Notes: generated by a model from the sequence alone, not told the origin. DNA of 64,000 nt from Tepidicella baoligensis (GCF_013432195.1 NZ_JACCDB010000002.1:124001-188000); one strand, 5' to 3'. Positions 1 through 11,018 are shown, counted from the stretch's first letter. Numbers and translations are program-made.

Positions 1-434
1 GTTCGCATTTTCAAGGTGACGGGCACCCCTTGTGGCGCGCAGGCCGCCACCACGGCCTCGATGATTTCCAGCGCCAGCGCCTCATCCTGCATCAGCGCCG
101 AGCCGGCCCACTTGTTGCATACCTTCTTGGCCGGGCAGCCCATGTTGATGTCGATGATCTGGGCGCCCCGATCGATGTTGTAGCGCGCGGCCTCGGCCAT
201 CATGGCCGCGTCGGTCCCCGCGATCTGCACGGCGATCGGCCCAGGCTCGCCCTCGTGATTGGCCCGGCGCGAAGTCTTCAGACTGTCGCGCAACTCCGGG
301 CGCGAGGTGACCATTTCGCTGACCGCATAACCCGCGCCCAGCCGCTTGCACAGGCGGCGAAACGGCCGGTCCGTCACCCCGGCCATGGGGGCGACGAACA
401 GCCGGTTGGGCAAGGAATACGGGCCGAGGTGCAT
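1..434 (-). CDS. dusB: tRNA-dihydrouridine synthase DusB, N-terminal part (runs off the left edge)
   Basis: Reduces uridine to dihydrouridine in the D-loop of tRNAs with FMN and NADPH, in the cytoplasm. The 144 codons present begin MHLGPYSLPN and contain the family's VAPMAGVTDRPFR start of the TIM barrel, the ...SEMVTS segment, the IAG...M loop and the DINMGCPAKKV motif, with the expected catalytic Cys in the MGCPAKKV...C stretch; the gene continues beyond position 1. The start is the ATG at 434; no upstream in-frame Met fits the family as well. It is divergent from the membrane protein gene that starts at 567. In this group dusB is commonly followed by fis and purH, which would lie outside the window. 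Recognition of the family is firm; the choice of DusB over DusA/DusC rests on the N-terminal wording. Confidence 0.9.
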   Translation of the reverse strand, partial: MHLGPYSLPNRLFVAPMAGVTDRPFRRLCKRLGAGYAVSEMVTSRPELRDSLKTSRRANHEGEPGPIAVQIAGTDAAMMAEAARYNIDRGAQIIDINMGCPAKKVCNKWAGSALMQDEALALEIIEAVVAACAPQGVPVTLKMR

Positions 435-566
435 GGACAGAAAACAAAAGCACCCGCCTCGGGCGATACCCAGGCACGACGCGGGCACGCCAACGGATGC
501 TGAAATTTTGTGCACGATTGTAACGCCCTGACCCGGCATCATGCGATCTCCCTATACTCCCGCCCC

Positions 567-1055
567 ATGGAAGCCTGGTTGTGGTCCCTGCTGGAAACCC
601 TGAGCCTGCCTCAATACGGGTTGAGCTCGGTGTTCGTGGTGGCGTTCGTCTCGGCAACCTTGTTGCCCATGGGGTCGGAGCCTGCGGTGTTCGGTCTGGT
701 CAAGCTCAACCCCGAACTGTTCTGGCCCGCCATTCTGGTGGCCACGGTAGGCAATACGCTGGGGGGCGTGGTGAGCTGGGCCATGGGTTACGGCGCCCAT
801 CAGGCCATCGACAAGGCCCGGGGTTCGTCCACCCATCTGAAAGCGCTGGACTGGCTCGAACGCTTCGGCCCCAAGGCCTGTCTGTTGAGCTGGCTGCCCG
901 TCGTCGGCGACCCACTCTGTGTCGTGGCGGGCTGGCTCAAATTTCCCCTGCTGCCATGCATGCTCTACATGGCCATCGGCAAGTTTCTGCGTTATCTGGT
1001 GATGACGGCGGCACTGCTGTGGCTGCTGCCGGGCGACTGGCTGCCTGCAGTGTGA
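567..1055 (+). CDS. YqaA/DedA-like small integral membrane protein
   Basis: A 162-residue inner membrane protein of the SNARE-associated/VTT (DedA-related) type, like E. coli YqaA. The sequence shows about four hydrophobic stretches (residues ~15-35, ~48-68, ~103-123, ~130-155), the conserved GNTLGG motif near residue 52 and a charged KA...LERFGP segment before LLSWLPVVGDPL, all typical of the family, whose members are linked to lipid translocation or membrane homeostasis. The reading frame is open further upstream, but the ATG at 567 gives the family's usual start (MEAWLW); a TATACT-like -10 box ends only about 9 bp before it, so the leader would be very short. Stands alone, divergent from dusB and convergent with the Hpt gene. 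Family call is good; the biochemical role is not established. Confidence 0.8.
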   Translation: MEAWLWSLLETLSLPQYGLSSVFVVAFVSATLLPMGSEPAVFGLVKLNPELFWPAILVATVGNTLGGVVSWAMGYGAHQAIDKARGSSTHLKALDWLERFGPKACLLSWLPVVGDPLCVVAGWLKFPLLPCMLYMAIGKFLRYLVMTAALLWLLPGDWLPAV

Positions 1056-1060
1056 GCCCC

Positions 1061-1411
1061 TCAACGAGGCGGCAGCGCAAACGCCGAGACGATGGCCTGC
1101 TCCAGGCCGTGCCAACCCGATACGGCCTGCGCCCAGGCCGATGCATGCACGAGCTGCTCCAGATCCCGGGCCGCTGCGCCGAGCTCGTCATGCCCCAGCG
1201 TTTGCAGCACGCTCTTGAGACTGTGCACGATACGCCGCAGCGCGACCCGGTCTTGCGCCGCGATGGCGGCCGCGGCTGCCGAGAAATCGGCCTGGAACTG
1301 GGCGATGCATGTGGCCTTGAAGGCGAGGAACAGTTCTCCATCCCCTTCGAAATAGCGGTCAACGGCCAGCCGTTCGCCTGCGGTCCAACCGGACACCTCA
1401 CCCGGCATCAT
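1061..1411 (-). CDS. Hpt (histidine phosphotransfer) domain protein
   Basis: A 116-residue single-domain phosphotransfer protein. The core helix carries RRIVHSLKS with the phospho-accepting His at about residue 63, followed by the expected conserved hydrophobic/Leu pattern and a second helix (GAAARDLEQLV). Such proteins shuttle phosphate between receiver domains. Its ATG overlaps the stop codon of the upstream response regulator gene by 4 bp (ATGA), so the two are almost certainly translated together and work together. An alternative ATG one codon later cannot be excluded. No histidine kinase is encoded beside it, so the input kinase must lie elsewhere. The family call rests on the HSLKS motif and the context. 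Confidence 0.8.
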   Translation of the reverse strand: MMPGEVSGWTAGERLAVDRYFEGDGELFLAFKATCIAQFQADFSAAAAAIAAQDRVALRRIVHSLKSVLQTLGHDELGAAARDLEQLVHASAWAQAVSGWHGLEQAIVSAFALPPR

Positions 1412-2100
1412 GCCGCCGCCGGCGCCTCGGTGAGTGGCTGGTCTGCGGGCATGAGGTGCGCCATCGCCTCCTGGATGAGAGGCGGCAACTCCTGTACCAG
1501 CCGGGGCTTGTGCACCACTGGCACCCCGTCGAGGGCAAAGGCATAAGGCGCGCGCTGCTCGTCGTCCAACGAGGTCAGAACGATCAGCTGGCACTTCCCG
1601 AACAGGGCGTGGCGACGCAAACCGGTGATCATGGTGGCCCCGTCGATGCCCGGCAACAGAATGTCAACGATGATCAGGTCAGGCTGCAGGTGCCCGAACG
1701 ACACCAAGCCCGTGATGCCATCATGGGCGATGTGCAGCTCGACGGCTGGAAACCGCTGCTTGACCAGCATCGACACCAAATTCTGAAAGTGTGAAGAATC
1801 CTCGATCAACAGGATGCGCGGCACATGCACGGCGACCCGACGGCGGCCGCCGGAACGGCCCTCGGGGCTGCCGTGCAGGGCGGCCACCCCGGTGACCCCG
1901 GCGCGGCTGCCCTGTATCCACCGCTCCAACGACTCCCGGGTGATGCGCCGGTGACCCCCTGGGGTCTTCCATGCCTGCAGATCACCTCGATCGACCATTA
2001 ACTGCACCGACCGCACCGCCATGCCCAGGATCTTCGCCACCTCAAGCGTGGTGTAGTAACTGCCGGACGACATGTCTCCGTGATTCTTCACCGTGTTCAT
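1408..2100 (-). CDS. Response regulator with N-terminal MerR/excisionase-type HTH and C-terminal receiver domain
   Basis: A 230-residue protein with the domain order reversed relative to most response regulators: an excisionase/MerR-like DNA-binding helix-turn-helix at residues ~15-63 (TTLEVAKILGM...TPGGHRRI), an Arg/Gly-rich linker, then a receiver domain at ~94-220. The receiver has the acidic pair E100/D101, the phospho-acceptor D146 in VDILLPGIDG, and K198 in VHKPR. The stop overlaps the Hpt gene. The start is uncertain: ATG at 2100 has only a weak ribosome site, and ATG at 2073 is preceded by GGAG at too short a distance. Function is inferred as phospho-dependent gene regulation; target unknown. 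Confidence 0.8.
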   Translation of the reverse strand: MNTVKNHGDMSSGSYYTTLEVAKILGMAVRSVQLMVDRGDLQAWKTPGGHRRITRESLERWIQGSRAGVTGVAALHGSPEGRSGGRRRVAVHVPRILLIEDSSHFQNLVSMLVKQRFPAVELHIAHDGITGLVSFGHLQPDLIIVDILLPGIDGATMITGLRRHALFGKCQLIVLTSLDDEQRAPYAFALDGVPVVHKPRLVQELPPLIQEAMAHLMPADQPLTEAPAAA

Positions 2101-2172
2101 GGTGCCATTCTGCAACAAAAGGTGAGTGAAATGCAACGGAAATGGCAATAAATCATCCGCCTTCTGCTAACG

Positions 2173-2783
2173 CTACCCACTTCCCCGGTCATACAACGCC
2201 GCTGCCTGTAGGCGCATACAGCCCCCCTCGTCCATCCATGCCTGCCAGCCCTCCAAGCCCAGCCGGCGCAAAGTCGCCTCATTGCGGGCAACGATGGTGT
2301 CGGCATCGTCGCCGCCAGCCACGGCGCGTTCGATGCTGGCTTCGCGCAGCAGGTGCAGGGTGGGGTACGGCGCCCAGTTGCTGGCGTTGGTGATGTCTCC
2401 AGCCTCCACGCCTTCGAACTGGAAGCGGGGATGGAACGGTGCCACCTGCAGCACGCCTTCCAGATCATGCTCCCGGATCACCTCGTCCACCACGCCCAGG
2501 AAGTCATTGAAGACGAGAAAGTCGGGAAACAGCGTCGGGTGCACCAGCAGCGTGGTGTCCACTTGCGCGGCAGGGATGTCACGCAACAGGAGCAGCTCGC
2601 GGTCCAGGTCGTCCAGAAAGCCGTCGAGGTGGCGTGCCCGGCTCACGACGATGCGCACCTGTCCCTTGACATAGACGGCTTTGGCAAACGGACACAGGTT
2701 CAGGCCGATGACGGCGCGCTCGATCCAATGGCGCATGCGTGCCACGACCTGGTCGTCGGTCTGAGGGGTGGTGGGTGCGTCCA

Positions 2784-2784
<1 letters not shown>
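2173..2784 (-). CDS. DUF1415 family protein
   Basis: A 203-residue cytoplasmic protein of the uncharacterised DUF1415 family. The conserved N-terminal pattern WIERAVIGLNLCPFAKAV and the PFHPRFQFEG and NWAPYPTLHLLRE motifs are present. No catalytic function is established for the family; the conserved Cys in LCPF and the HPRFQF motif suggest an enzyme or metal protein but this is only a suggestion. Its ATG overlaps the ettA stop codon by one base (TGATG), so it is translationally coupled to ettA. The length matches the family norm (about 190-210). Confidence 0.85.
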
Positions 2785-4448
<1,664 letters not shown>

Positions 4449-4696
4449 GGTCGTGCTGTGAAAAATGCAACGCCTGAAAAGGCGTGTGAAGCTCCGATTA
4501 TCCCTTTATGCGACAATAGCAGCTGTGCGCACCTTCAGTCAGTGCCACATCAGCGCCCAGCTGGGGTTTGTTCTGCTCAGGCAGTTCACTCGTAACAAAC
4601 CCGATTTCACGACCCATCAGCCACCCTGACTGGCCCGCACGAGGTGCGGGAAGCGGCCGATACTCCTTGCGCCCAGGATGGGCGCCCGACACCTAC

Positions 4697-6376
4697 ATGA
4701 CATTTGAAGAACTGAAACTGGCCCCGGCCATTCTGGACGCCGTGCGTGAGCAGGGCTATGACCAACCCACCCCCATCCAGGCCGAGGCCATTCCCGCCGT
4801 GCTGCAAGGCCACGACCTGCTCGCCGGCGCCCAGACCGGCACTGGCAAAACCGCCGCCTTCACCTTGCCCATGCTGCACCGGCTGCAAGAGGGCTGGGAA
4901 GCCCCCAAGCGCGGTCAGAGCCGCCCGATCCGTGCCCTCGTACTGACCCCCACGCGTGAACTGGCCGCCCAGGTCGAGGAGTCCGTGAAGGCTTACGGCA
5001 AGCACCTCAAGCTCAAATCGGCCGTGATCTTCGGCGGCGTGGGCATGAACCCGCAGATCGAGAAGCTCAGCAAAGGCGTGGACGTGCTGGTGGCCACCCC
5101 CGGCCGCCTGCTGGACCTCGCCGACCAGGGGCATCTGGATCTCAGCCAGGTACAGATCCTGGTGCTGGACGAAGCCGACCGTATGCTGGACATGGGCTTC
5201 ATCCACGACGTCAAGAAGGTGCTCAAGCTGTTGCCAGCCACCAAGCAAAGCCTGCTCTTCTCGGCCACCTTCAGCGACGAGATCAAGGAGCTCGCCCATG
5301 GTCTGCTGCGCAGCCCGAAGCAGATCCAGGTCACACCACCGAACACCACGGTGCAGCGCATCAAGCAGACCATCCATCCGGTGGGGCGTGGCAAGAAGAA
5401 GGCGCTGCTGGTGCACATCATCAACCAGCACAACTGGAGCCAGGTGCTGGTGTTCACCCGCACCAAGTTCGGCGCCAACAACGTGGCCGACTACCTGAAC
5501 AAGCACGGCATCACCGCCATGGCGCTGCACGGCAACAAGAGCCAGACCGCACGCACCCAGGCGCTGGAAGGCTTCAAGACTGGCGCCATCCGCGCCCTGG
5601 TGGCCACCGATATCGCGGCACGCGGCATCGACATCGACGACCTGCCGCACGTGGTGAACTACGACATTCCCAATGTCTGCGAAGACTATGTGCACCGCAT
5701 CGGCCGCACCGGCCGTGCGGGCGCCGAGGGTGAAGCCGTGAGCTTGGTGAGCCTGGATGAAGAAGGCTTCATGATGGCCATCGAGAAGTTCACCCAGCAG
5801 GAAATCCCGGTCCAGATCTTCCCGGAATTCATGCCTGAACCCGGCGAAAAGGCAGAGCCCATCGCCATGGGCCGCCAGACCATCTGGGGCGGGGCCGGCA
5901 AGCCACCGAGCCGCGAAGTCATGGCCGCTGCCGCCAAGGCCGCACGCCAGGAGATGATGGAGCGCATCCGCGAGAAAAAGCAACAGGAACGCCAGCCCAA
6001 GCAGGCCCAGGCTTCAAACCAGGACGACCAGGCCGACATGGCGGACGACGGTGCCGACGACGGCCAGCCGCCACGCCAGCACGGCCAGCCGTTCAACCCG
6101 AACGGCCCGCGCCGCAAGAAGCGCAAAAACCGTGGCGGTGGCCAGCAAGCCCAGCCTGGCCAGCAGCCCCGCCAAAACCAGGGGCAAGGTCAGGGTCAGC
6201 GCACCCATGGTCAGGGTGGCGGCGCGCAGCAGCCCCGCCAGCCCGACCCGCTGCGCACCGGCATCGATGCGTTGGGCGAGCGCGGCGGCCGCAACCGCCA
6301 CCGTGGCAACCGCCCCGGCAAAGGAAGCGGGGGCGGCATCGACCCGCTGCGCACCAGTTTTGGCCGTATCAAGTAA
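4697..6376 (+). CDS. rhlE: DEAD-box ATP-dependent RNA helicase, RhlE type
   Basis: A 559-residue RNA helicase acting in ribosome assembly and RNA turnover. The helicase core (residues ~1-375) starts with the Q motif ([10 protein letters not shown]) and has motif I AQTGTGKT, Ia [21 protein letters not shown], and IV-VI including RGIDI and HRIGRTGR. The rest (~420-559) is a low-complexity tail rich in Gln, Gly, Arg and Pro with Lys/Arg clusters ([10 protein letters not shown]), a typical RNA-binding extension of Burkholderiales RhlE proteins. The ATG at 4697 gives the standard MTFEEL start, although the frame is open upstream. It is followed closely by an SDR gene on the same strand. Confidence 0.93.
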   Translation: MTFEELKLAPAILDAVREQGYDQPTPIQAEAIPAVLQGHDLLAGAQTGTGKTAAFTLPMLHRLQEGWEAPKRGQSRPIRALVLTPTRELAAQVEESVKAYGKHLKLKSAVIFGGVGMNPQIEKLSKGVDVLVATPGRLLDLADQGHLDLSQVQILVLDEADRMLDMGFIHDVKKVLKLLPATKQSLLFSATFSDEIKELAHGLLRSPKQIQVTPPNTTVQRIKQTIHPVGRGKKKALLVHIINQHNWSQVLVFTRTKFGANNVADYLNKHGITAMALHGNKSQTARTQALEGFKTGAIRALVATDIAARGIDIDDLPHVVNYDIPNVCEDYVHRIGRTGRAGAEGEAVSLVSLDEEGFMMAIEKFTQQEIPVQIFPEFMPEPGEKAEPIAMGRQTIWGGAGKPPSREVMAAAAKAARQEMMERIREKKQQERQPKQAQASNQDDQADMADDGADDGQPPRQHGQPFNPNGPRRKKRKNRGGGQQAQPGQQPRQNQGQGQGQRTHGQGGGAQQPRQPDPLRTGIDALGERGGRNRHRGNRPGKGSGGGIDPLRTSFGRIK

Positions 6377-6421
6377 GGCCAGACGCACATATCCGCCCCC
6401 TCATGGCGCTAACATGGCGCC

Positions 6422-7198
6422 ATGACACGACGCATCTCATTCGGACTGGAAGGGCGGGTGGCCATCGTGACCGGTGGCGCCCAGGGTATCGGCGAGGCCT
6501 GCGTACGCCGCTTGCGGCAGGAAGGCTCGCAGGTGGTGATCGCCGACGTGGCCAGTGAGGCGGGCAACCGACTTGCGGGCGAGACCGGGGCGGCCTTCGT
6601 CCACACCGACGTGGGCAACAAGATGCACGTGGACGCCATGGTCGCCAAAACCCTGCAGATGTATGGACGGGTGGACATTTTGGTGAACAACGCCGGCATC
6701 TTCAAGGCGGCCCCGTTTCTCGAAGTGACCGAAGCCGATTTCGACGCGGTGTTGCGCGTCAACCTCAAGGGGGCGTTTCTCGTCGGGCAGGCAGTGGCGC
6801 GCGAGATGGCCCGCCTCGGCAGTGGTGGTGCCATCGTCAACATGAGCTCGGTCAATGGCGTACTCGCCATCCCCTCCATTGCCAGCTACAACGTCAGCAA
6901 GGGTGGCATCAACCAGCTCACCCGGGTCATGGCGCTGGCCCTGGCCGACCATGGCATCCGTGTCAACGCGGTGGCCCCCGGCACCATCGCCACGGAGCTG
7001 GCCGCGCAATCGGTGCTCACCAGCGAGGAAGCGCGGCTGAAAATCCTCAGCCGCACGCCCATGAAACGCCTGGGCGAACCCGCCGAAGTCGCCGACGTGG
7101 TCTGCTGGCTGGCCAGTGATGCCTCCAGCTATGTGACCGGCGAAATCGTCACCGTGGACGGTGGACGGATGACGCTGAACTACACCGTGCCGGTGTGA
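6422..7198 (+). CDS. SDR family NAD(P)-dependent oxidoreductase
   Basis: A 258-residue classical short-chain dehydrogenase. It has the cofactor-binding TGGAQGIG motif near residues 17-24, the NNAG motif, the active-site Ser in NMSSVNG, and the catalytic YNVSK (Tyr and Lys), followed by the PG motif (VAPGTIATE) and a C-terminal VDGG strand. An acidic residue after the second strand (VIADV) suggests preference for NAD over NADP. The substrate cannot be read from the sequence; 3-oxoacyl-ACP-reductase-like and glucose-1-dehydrogenase-like members look alike. It lies 45 bp after rhlE and ends 7 bp from the convergent slipin gene. Confidence 0.88.
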   Translation: MTRRISFGLEGRVAIVTGGAQGIGEACVRRLRQEGSQVVIADVASEAGNRLAGETGAAFVHTDVGNKMHVDAMVAKTLQMYGRVDILVNNAGIFKAAPFLEVTEADFDAVLRVNLKGAFLVGQAVAREMARLGSGGAIVNMSSVNGVLAIPSIASYNVSKGGINQLTRVMALALADHGIRVNAVAPGTIATELAAQSVLTSEEARLKILSRTPMKRLGEPAEVADVVCWLASDASSYVTGEIVTVDGGRMTLNYTVPV

Positions 7199-7205
7199 AC
7201 GGGCT

Positions 7206-8009
7206 TCAGCCTGTGCTGCCGGGCCCTGCGGCAGGGGGCGGGGGTGGGGGCGGGGATTTGTCCAGCAGCCTGCCCAACACGTCTATGGGCAGCGGAAGCA
7301 CCACGGTCGTGGCCCGGTCGCCGGCGACCTGGGTCATGGTCTGCAAATAGCGCAGTTGCATGGCCTCGGGGCGCTGGGCCAGCATGGCGGCAGCTTCCAG
7401 CAGGGCGGCGGCGGCCTGTTTCTCGCCTTCGGCATGGATGACCTTGGCCCGCCGCTCACGCTCCGCCTCGGCCTGACGGGCTATCGCTCGGACCATGGAT
7501 TCGTTGAGGTCGATGTGCTTGATCTCGACATTGGTCACCTTCACGCCCCAGGCATCGGTCTGGGCGTCGAGGATCTGCTGCACGTCCAGGTTGAGCCGTT
7601 CGCGCTCGGCCAGCATTTCATCGAGTTCGTGCTTGCCCAGCACGACGCGCAAGGTGGTTTGCGCCAACTGGCTGGTGGCCATCAGGTAGTTTTCCACCTG
7701 GATGATGGCTTTTTCCGGATCGACCACCCGGAAAAACACCACCGCATTCACCTTCACCGACACGTTGTCGCGTGAGATCACGTCTTGCGGTTCCACGTCC
7801 ATGGTCACGACGCGCAGGTCCACGCGCACCACCTGCTGGAGCCCGGGAATCACGATCACCAACCCCGGGCCCTTGACCTTCCAGAAGCGCCCGAGCTGGA
7901 ACACCACGCCGCGTTCGTATTCGCGCAACACCCGCAGCGACGACGCCAGAACGATGATCAGCACGGGGATGAGCACCCCGCCGAGCCCGATATTGAAGTC
8001 CATGAACAT
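7206..8009 (-). CDS. Slipin, SPFH/stomatin-like membrane protein
   Basis: A 267-residue SPFH-domain protein. A single N-terminal hydrophobic segment (residues ~5-24) anchors it to the inner membrane, followed by the stomatin signature ([24 protein letters not shown], ...AQTTLR) and an Ala/Glu-rich coiled coil ([27 protein letters not shown]), ending in a Pro-rich tail. The start is set by AGGAGG six bases before the ATG at 8009. It lies 27 bp downstream of nfeD on the same strand, the widely conserved stomatin/NfeD pair in which the NfeD protease cleaves the stomatin C-terminus (shown for the Pyrococcus pair). Likely a microdomain or membrane-quality scaffold. Confidence 0.92.
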   Translation of the reverse strand: MFMDFNIGLGGVLIPVLIIVLASSLRVLREYERGVVFQLGRFWKVKGPGLVIVIPGLQQVVRVDLRVVTMDVEPQDVISRDNVSVKVNAVVFFRVVDPEKAIIQVENYLMATSQLAQTTLRVVLGKHELDEMLAERERLNLDVQQILDAQTDAWGVKVTNVEIKHIDLNESMVRAIARQAEAERERRAKVIHAEGEKQAAAALLEAAAMLAQRPEAMQLRYLQTMTQVAGDRATTVVLPLPIDVLGRLLDKSPPPPPPPAAGPGSTG

Positions 8010-8036
8010 GTGATGCCTCCTGAAAAATGGCTGTCA

Positions 8037-9509
8037 TCAATGCGGTGACGAGGGGTGCGCGGCGGGCGTCTCAGCGACCGGCTCCACCTCCAGCAGCAGC
8101 CCGGCCATACCGGTCACGCGCACCTTCTGCCCCACAGTCAACGGCACCGTTGAGCGCACTTGCCAGCGCTCGCCATGCACCAGCGCCCACACCTGGCCAT
8201 CGACCGCCGCGATCACCTGGCCCGTGGCTCCCACCATCTCTTCACGTCCGCTGACCACCCGCGCCTTGCGAGCCCGCAGCGCCATGCTGCCACCCACCAG
8301 CACACCGGCCGCCGTCGTCAGCGAAATACCGAACAGCAGGGGAAGCGGAACGCCCATACCCGGGATGTCGCTGTCAAACAGCAGCAGCCCCCCGGCCATG
8401 AAGGCGATCACCCCACCCACGCCCAGCACGCCGAAAGCCGGCGTCAACAACTCCGCCGCGAGCAAGGCAAAACCCAGCAGAATGAGCGCGAGCGCAGCAT
8501 AGTTGACCGGTAGCATCTGCAAGGCAAACAGCGCCAGCAGCAAACAGATCGCCCCCACCGTGCCCGGCAGACCGAACCCTGGTGACGTGAATTCGAAGAT
8601 CAGACCGTAAATACCCACCATCAGCAGCACCAGCGCGAAGCTCGGGTTGGCGATCACGCTGAGCAGGCGGTGCCGCCAATCTGGTGGTTGAGCAACCACG
8701 GCCAGCCCTTGGGTGGAGAGGGTATGCTCGCCAGTTGCCAGGCGAACGGTCCGGCCGTCGATCTGGGCCAGCAAGTCCTGCAGATCGGCGGCCACCACGT
8801 CCACCACACGCTGTTCCAGCGCTTCGGCAGCGGTCAGGCTCACGGCCTCGCGCACGGCCCGCTCTGCCCATTCGGCGTTGCGCCCATGCTGTTGGGCCAG
8901 TCCCCGAATGAAAGCGGAAGCGTCATGCACCTGCTTGGCGGTCATGGCGTCTTTCGGGGCTGAAGTGGCCGGTTGAGGATGGCCGGCCTCAGAGTTGCCA
9001 GCCTTGTCGCCCGGCCCCGAGTCGTCCTGTTTCGTCTTTTCTCCAGAAACGCCGGGCTGGGGTGGGCTGGGCATACCGATCGCCACCGGCGTGGCCGCCC
9101 CCAGGGTGGTGGCCGGCGCCATCGCCGCCACATGGCTGGCGTAGAGAATGAAGGTGCCGGCACTGGCGGCCCGAGCGCCTTGAGGACTCACATAGGTGAC
9201 CACCGGCACCGGAGACGCCAACACCGCCTGGATGATCTGACGCATGGAGGTATCCAGTCCGCCCGGCGTGTCGAGTTCGAGCACCACCAGTGCGGCCCCT
9301 TCGCCGGGCGCTTTCTGGATACCCCGCACCACATAGTCTGCCGAAGCGGGCCCAATGGCGTCGTGCACGGTCAGCACCTTCACGAAAGGCGCCTGCGCCG
9401 CTGCCATCCACCACCAGACCAACACAGGAACGACACCGATCCACCAGCGCCAGCGGACAAGCCAGGACTGGTTGCGCACATGAGGCACAAAGCGGGATAT
9501 CGACATCAT
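8037..9509 (-). CDS. nfeD: NfeD-family membrane serine protease (long form)
   Basis: About 490 residues. An N-terminal signal/anchor (Trp-rich hydrophobic run) leads into a ClpP-like periplasmic protease domain with VLELDTPGGLD and the nucleophile in ARAASAGTF; the conserved catalytic Lys region appears as AMTAKQVHDASAFIR. A charged, low-complexity insert (~residues 150-190) separates these. Four to five membrane segments follow (IYGLIFEF...GGLLLF) and a C-terminal OB-fold NfeD domain (VGATGQVIAAVDGQV...VRVTGM). Start is uncertain: the frame is open to a TTG at 9554 that overlaps the upstream stop, but AGGA spaced before the ATGs at 9509/9506 is the better signal. It partners the slipin encoded immediately downstream. 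Confidence 0.9.
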   Translation of the reverse strand: MMSISRFVPHVRNQSWLVRWRWWIGVVPVLVWWWMAAAQAPFVKVLTVHDAIGPASADYVVRGIQKAPGEGAALVVLELDTPGGLDTSMRQIIQAVLASPVPVVTYVSPQGARAASAGTFILYASHVAAMAPATTLGAATPVAIGMPSPPQPGVSGEKTKQDDSGPGDKAGNSEAGHPQPATSAPKDAMTAKQVHDASAFIRGLAQQHGRNAEWAERAVREAVSLTAAEALEQRVVDVVAADLQDLLAQIDGRTVRLATGEHTLSTQGLAVVAQPPDWRHRLLSVIANPSFALVLLMVGIYGLIFEFTSPGFGLPGTVGAICLLLALFALQMLPVNYAALALILLGFALLAAELLTPAFGVLGVGGVIAFMAGGLLLFDSDIPGMGVPLPLLFGISLTTAAGVLVGGSMALRARKARVVSGREEMVGATGQVIAAVDGQVWALVHGERWQVRSTVPLTVGQKVRVTGMAGLLLEVEPVAETPAAHPSSPH

Positions 9510-9550
9510 GACCATCCTGCCTGACATTCGACACCAGGGAGGCCGCCGAG

Positions 9551-10039
9551 TCAACCCGCCGGAGCGGAGCGCATGCCGTAAATCTGGTCGCCCAGGAACA
9601 GGTATTCGGCCCGCAGGACGGCATCGCCTCGTTCACCGGTGAAAGTGAACCCGATCAGGGCCAAGGCCGTACCGTCGGTGATTTCGGGCACACGCCACTG
9701 GTTCATGCGGGTCAACGGAGCCAGTTCCACCTCCCAGCGGGCGTCACGGCGGTTGGGCAGACGGGTGTTCGCCAGCAGCGTCTGTGTGTCCACCCGGGCC
9801 ATCTGCTCGGGCAGGCGGCGCGAGGTGAGATCGGCCGGCAGGGTCAGGTTGGATGCCACTTCCAGCACCCATTCGACATGTGGGTTGCGCCAGCGCACCT
9901 CACGTGCCACCCCTTCCAGGTAGAGGGGACGCGTCTGGTCGAAACTGCTCCAGCCATGGTGCGCATGTGCCAGCCAGGGCCAGCTCCCCAACGCCACCAC
10001 CGAGCCTGACAGGCAAAACAGGGATTCCCGACGGTTCAT
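9551..10039 (-). CDS. DUF6152-type exported protein
   Basis: A 162-residue protein with an N-terminal signal beginning MNRRESLFCLSGSVVAL and ending near AHAHHGW; the paired Arg resembles a Tat signal but lacks the full consensus. The mature part starts with the HHGWSSFD segment and carries LEGVAREVRWRNPHVEW, the pattern of small periplasmic proteins annotated DUF6152, of unknown function; the two His in HHGW could bind a metal. The ATG at 10039 is preceded by AAGGAG at seven bases; a GTG two codons earlier is less likely. It is downstream of and co-directional with a small membrane protein gene, a pairing that suggests a shared role at the membrane. Confidence 0.7.
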   Translation of the reverse strand: MNRRESLFCLSGSVVALGSWPWLAHAHHGWSSFDQTRPLYLEGVAREVRWRNPHVEWVLEVASNLTLPADLTSRRLPEQMARVDTQTLLANTRLPNRRDARWEVELAPLTRMNQWRVPEITDGTALALIGFTFTGERGDAVLRAEYLFLGDQIYGMRSAPAG

Positions 10040-10062
10040 GGTCACTCTCCTTTCGCATCAGG

Positions 10063-10482
10063 TCAGATGTACGCGATCCAGCGCCCGGCCAGCACGATGC
10101 CGATCCACAGTGCCGCCGACGACAGCATCAACAGCCGCGCGGTCAGATCCAGGCGGTGCAGCGAGCGCCGGCCATGAAACCAGGCGGCGTTGCCACCCGC
10201 CAGCATGAGCAGCACCATCTTGGTTAGGAAGGCCCGATTGGCCAACAGTTCCTCGGCCTGCGTGGCAAACATGAGGAGGCCGCTGCCGACCGCCAAGGTG
10301 AACCCCAGCGCCACCAACACGAGGCTGAGCCGCGCCAGGGCCAGCACCGGCAGCGATGCGGCCCCACCCCACACCCGAACCTCCAGTGCCATGAGGTTGC
10401 CGATGATGAGCGCAATGCCCCAGATGTGCACCACCTCCAGAAGCGGGTAAGCCCAAGGATGGGCCGACAAAGCCATGAACAT
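10063..10482 (-). CDS. Small integral membrane protein with conserved VHIWG helix (DUF6644-like)
   Basis: A 139-residue polytopic inner-membrane protein with four hydrophobic helices (residues ~12-34, ~45-70, ~83-98, ~113-136). His residues at the membrane edge (EVVHIWGIAL in helix 1 and WFHGRRSLHR between helices 3 and 4) resemble haem-ligand positions in small cytochrome b-like or DUF2214/DUF6644 proteins; this is inference only. Start ATG at 10482 or the one two codons later. The stop lies 23 bp before the start of the DUF6152 gene, so the two form an operon. No substrate or partner is known. Confidence 0.6.
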   Translation of the reverse strand: MFMALSAHPWAYPLLEVVHIWGIALIIGNLMALEVRVWGGAASLPVLALARLSLVLVALGFTLAVGSGLLMFATQAEELLANRAFLTKMVLLMLAGGNAAWFHGRRSLHRLDLTARLLMLSSAALWIGIVLAGRWIAYI

Positions 10483-10570
10483 GCGGCAAGCCTAGCGCAA
10501 TCCGGCTCCATGAGCCGGCAGGCATCCCCATGCCCGACCCGGAATCCCCAAAACCGGCACAATACGTCTT

Positions 10571-10984
10571 ATGCGTATCCTTCACACCATGCTGCGCGTG
10601 GGCAATCTCCAGCGCTCCATCGATTTTTACACCCAGGTGCTCGGCATGACGCTGCTGCGCACGTCCGAAAACCCCGAGTACAAGTATTCGCTGGCCTTCG
10701 TGGGCTTTGACGGCGGCAACCCCGGACAGGCCGAGATCGAGCTGACCTACAACTGGGGCGTGGAACAGTACGACCACGGCAACGCCTACGGGCACATCGC
10801 CCTGGGCGTGCCCGATGTCTATGCGGCGTGCGAAAAGATCAAGGCCGCCGGCGGCAACGTGACGCGTGAGCCGGGCCCGGTCAAAGGCGGCACGACCGTG
10901 ATCGCCTTCGTGACCGACCCCGACGGCTACAAGATCGAATTGATCCAGCGCGACTCCCACGCGCCTGGCGCCGGTCTGCGCTGA
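10571..10984 (+). CDS. gloA: Lactoylglutathione lyase (glyoxalase I)
   Basis: A 137-residue cytoplasmic metalloenzyme that isomerises the methylglyoxal-glutathione hemithioacetal to S-lactoylglutathione. The sequence is close to the E. coli Ni-type enzyme throughout ([48 protein letters not shown]). The four metal ligands correspond to H5, E57 (EIELTYNW), H75 (YGHIAL) and E123 (YKIELIQ). It lacks the long insertions of Zn-type glyoxalases, which supports the Ni/Co class. Stands alone, divergent from the small membrane protein and convergent with serS. Confidence 0.96.
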   Translation: MRILHTMLRVGNLQRSIDFYTQVLGMTLLRTSENPEYKYSLAFVGFDGGNPGQAEIELTYNWGVEQYDHGNAYGHIALGVPDVYAACEKIKAAGGNVTREPGPVKGGTTVIAFVTDPDGYKIELIQRDSHAPGAGLR

Positions 10985-10997
10985 CCGAAAAGCGCGC

Positions 10998-11018
10998 GGC
11001 GGGGTGCGCGCCCCCGCC
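10998..11018. terminator. Possible bidirectional hairpin between gloA and serS
   Basis: GGCGGGG and CCCCGCC form a 7-bp GC stem around a 7-base loop in the 45-bp gap between the convergent gloA and serS stops. There is no T-run on either side, so it would be an imperfect intrinsic terminator. Confidence 0.3.
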
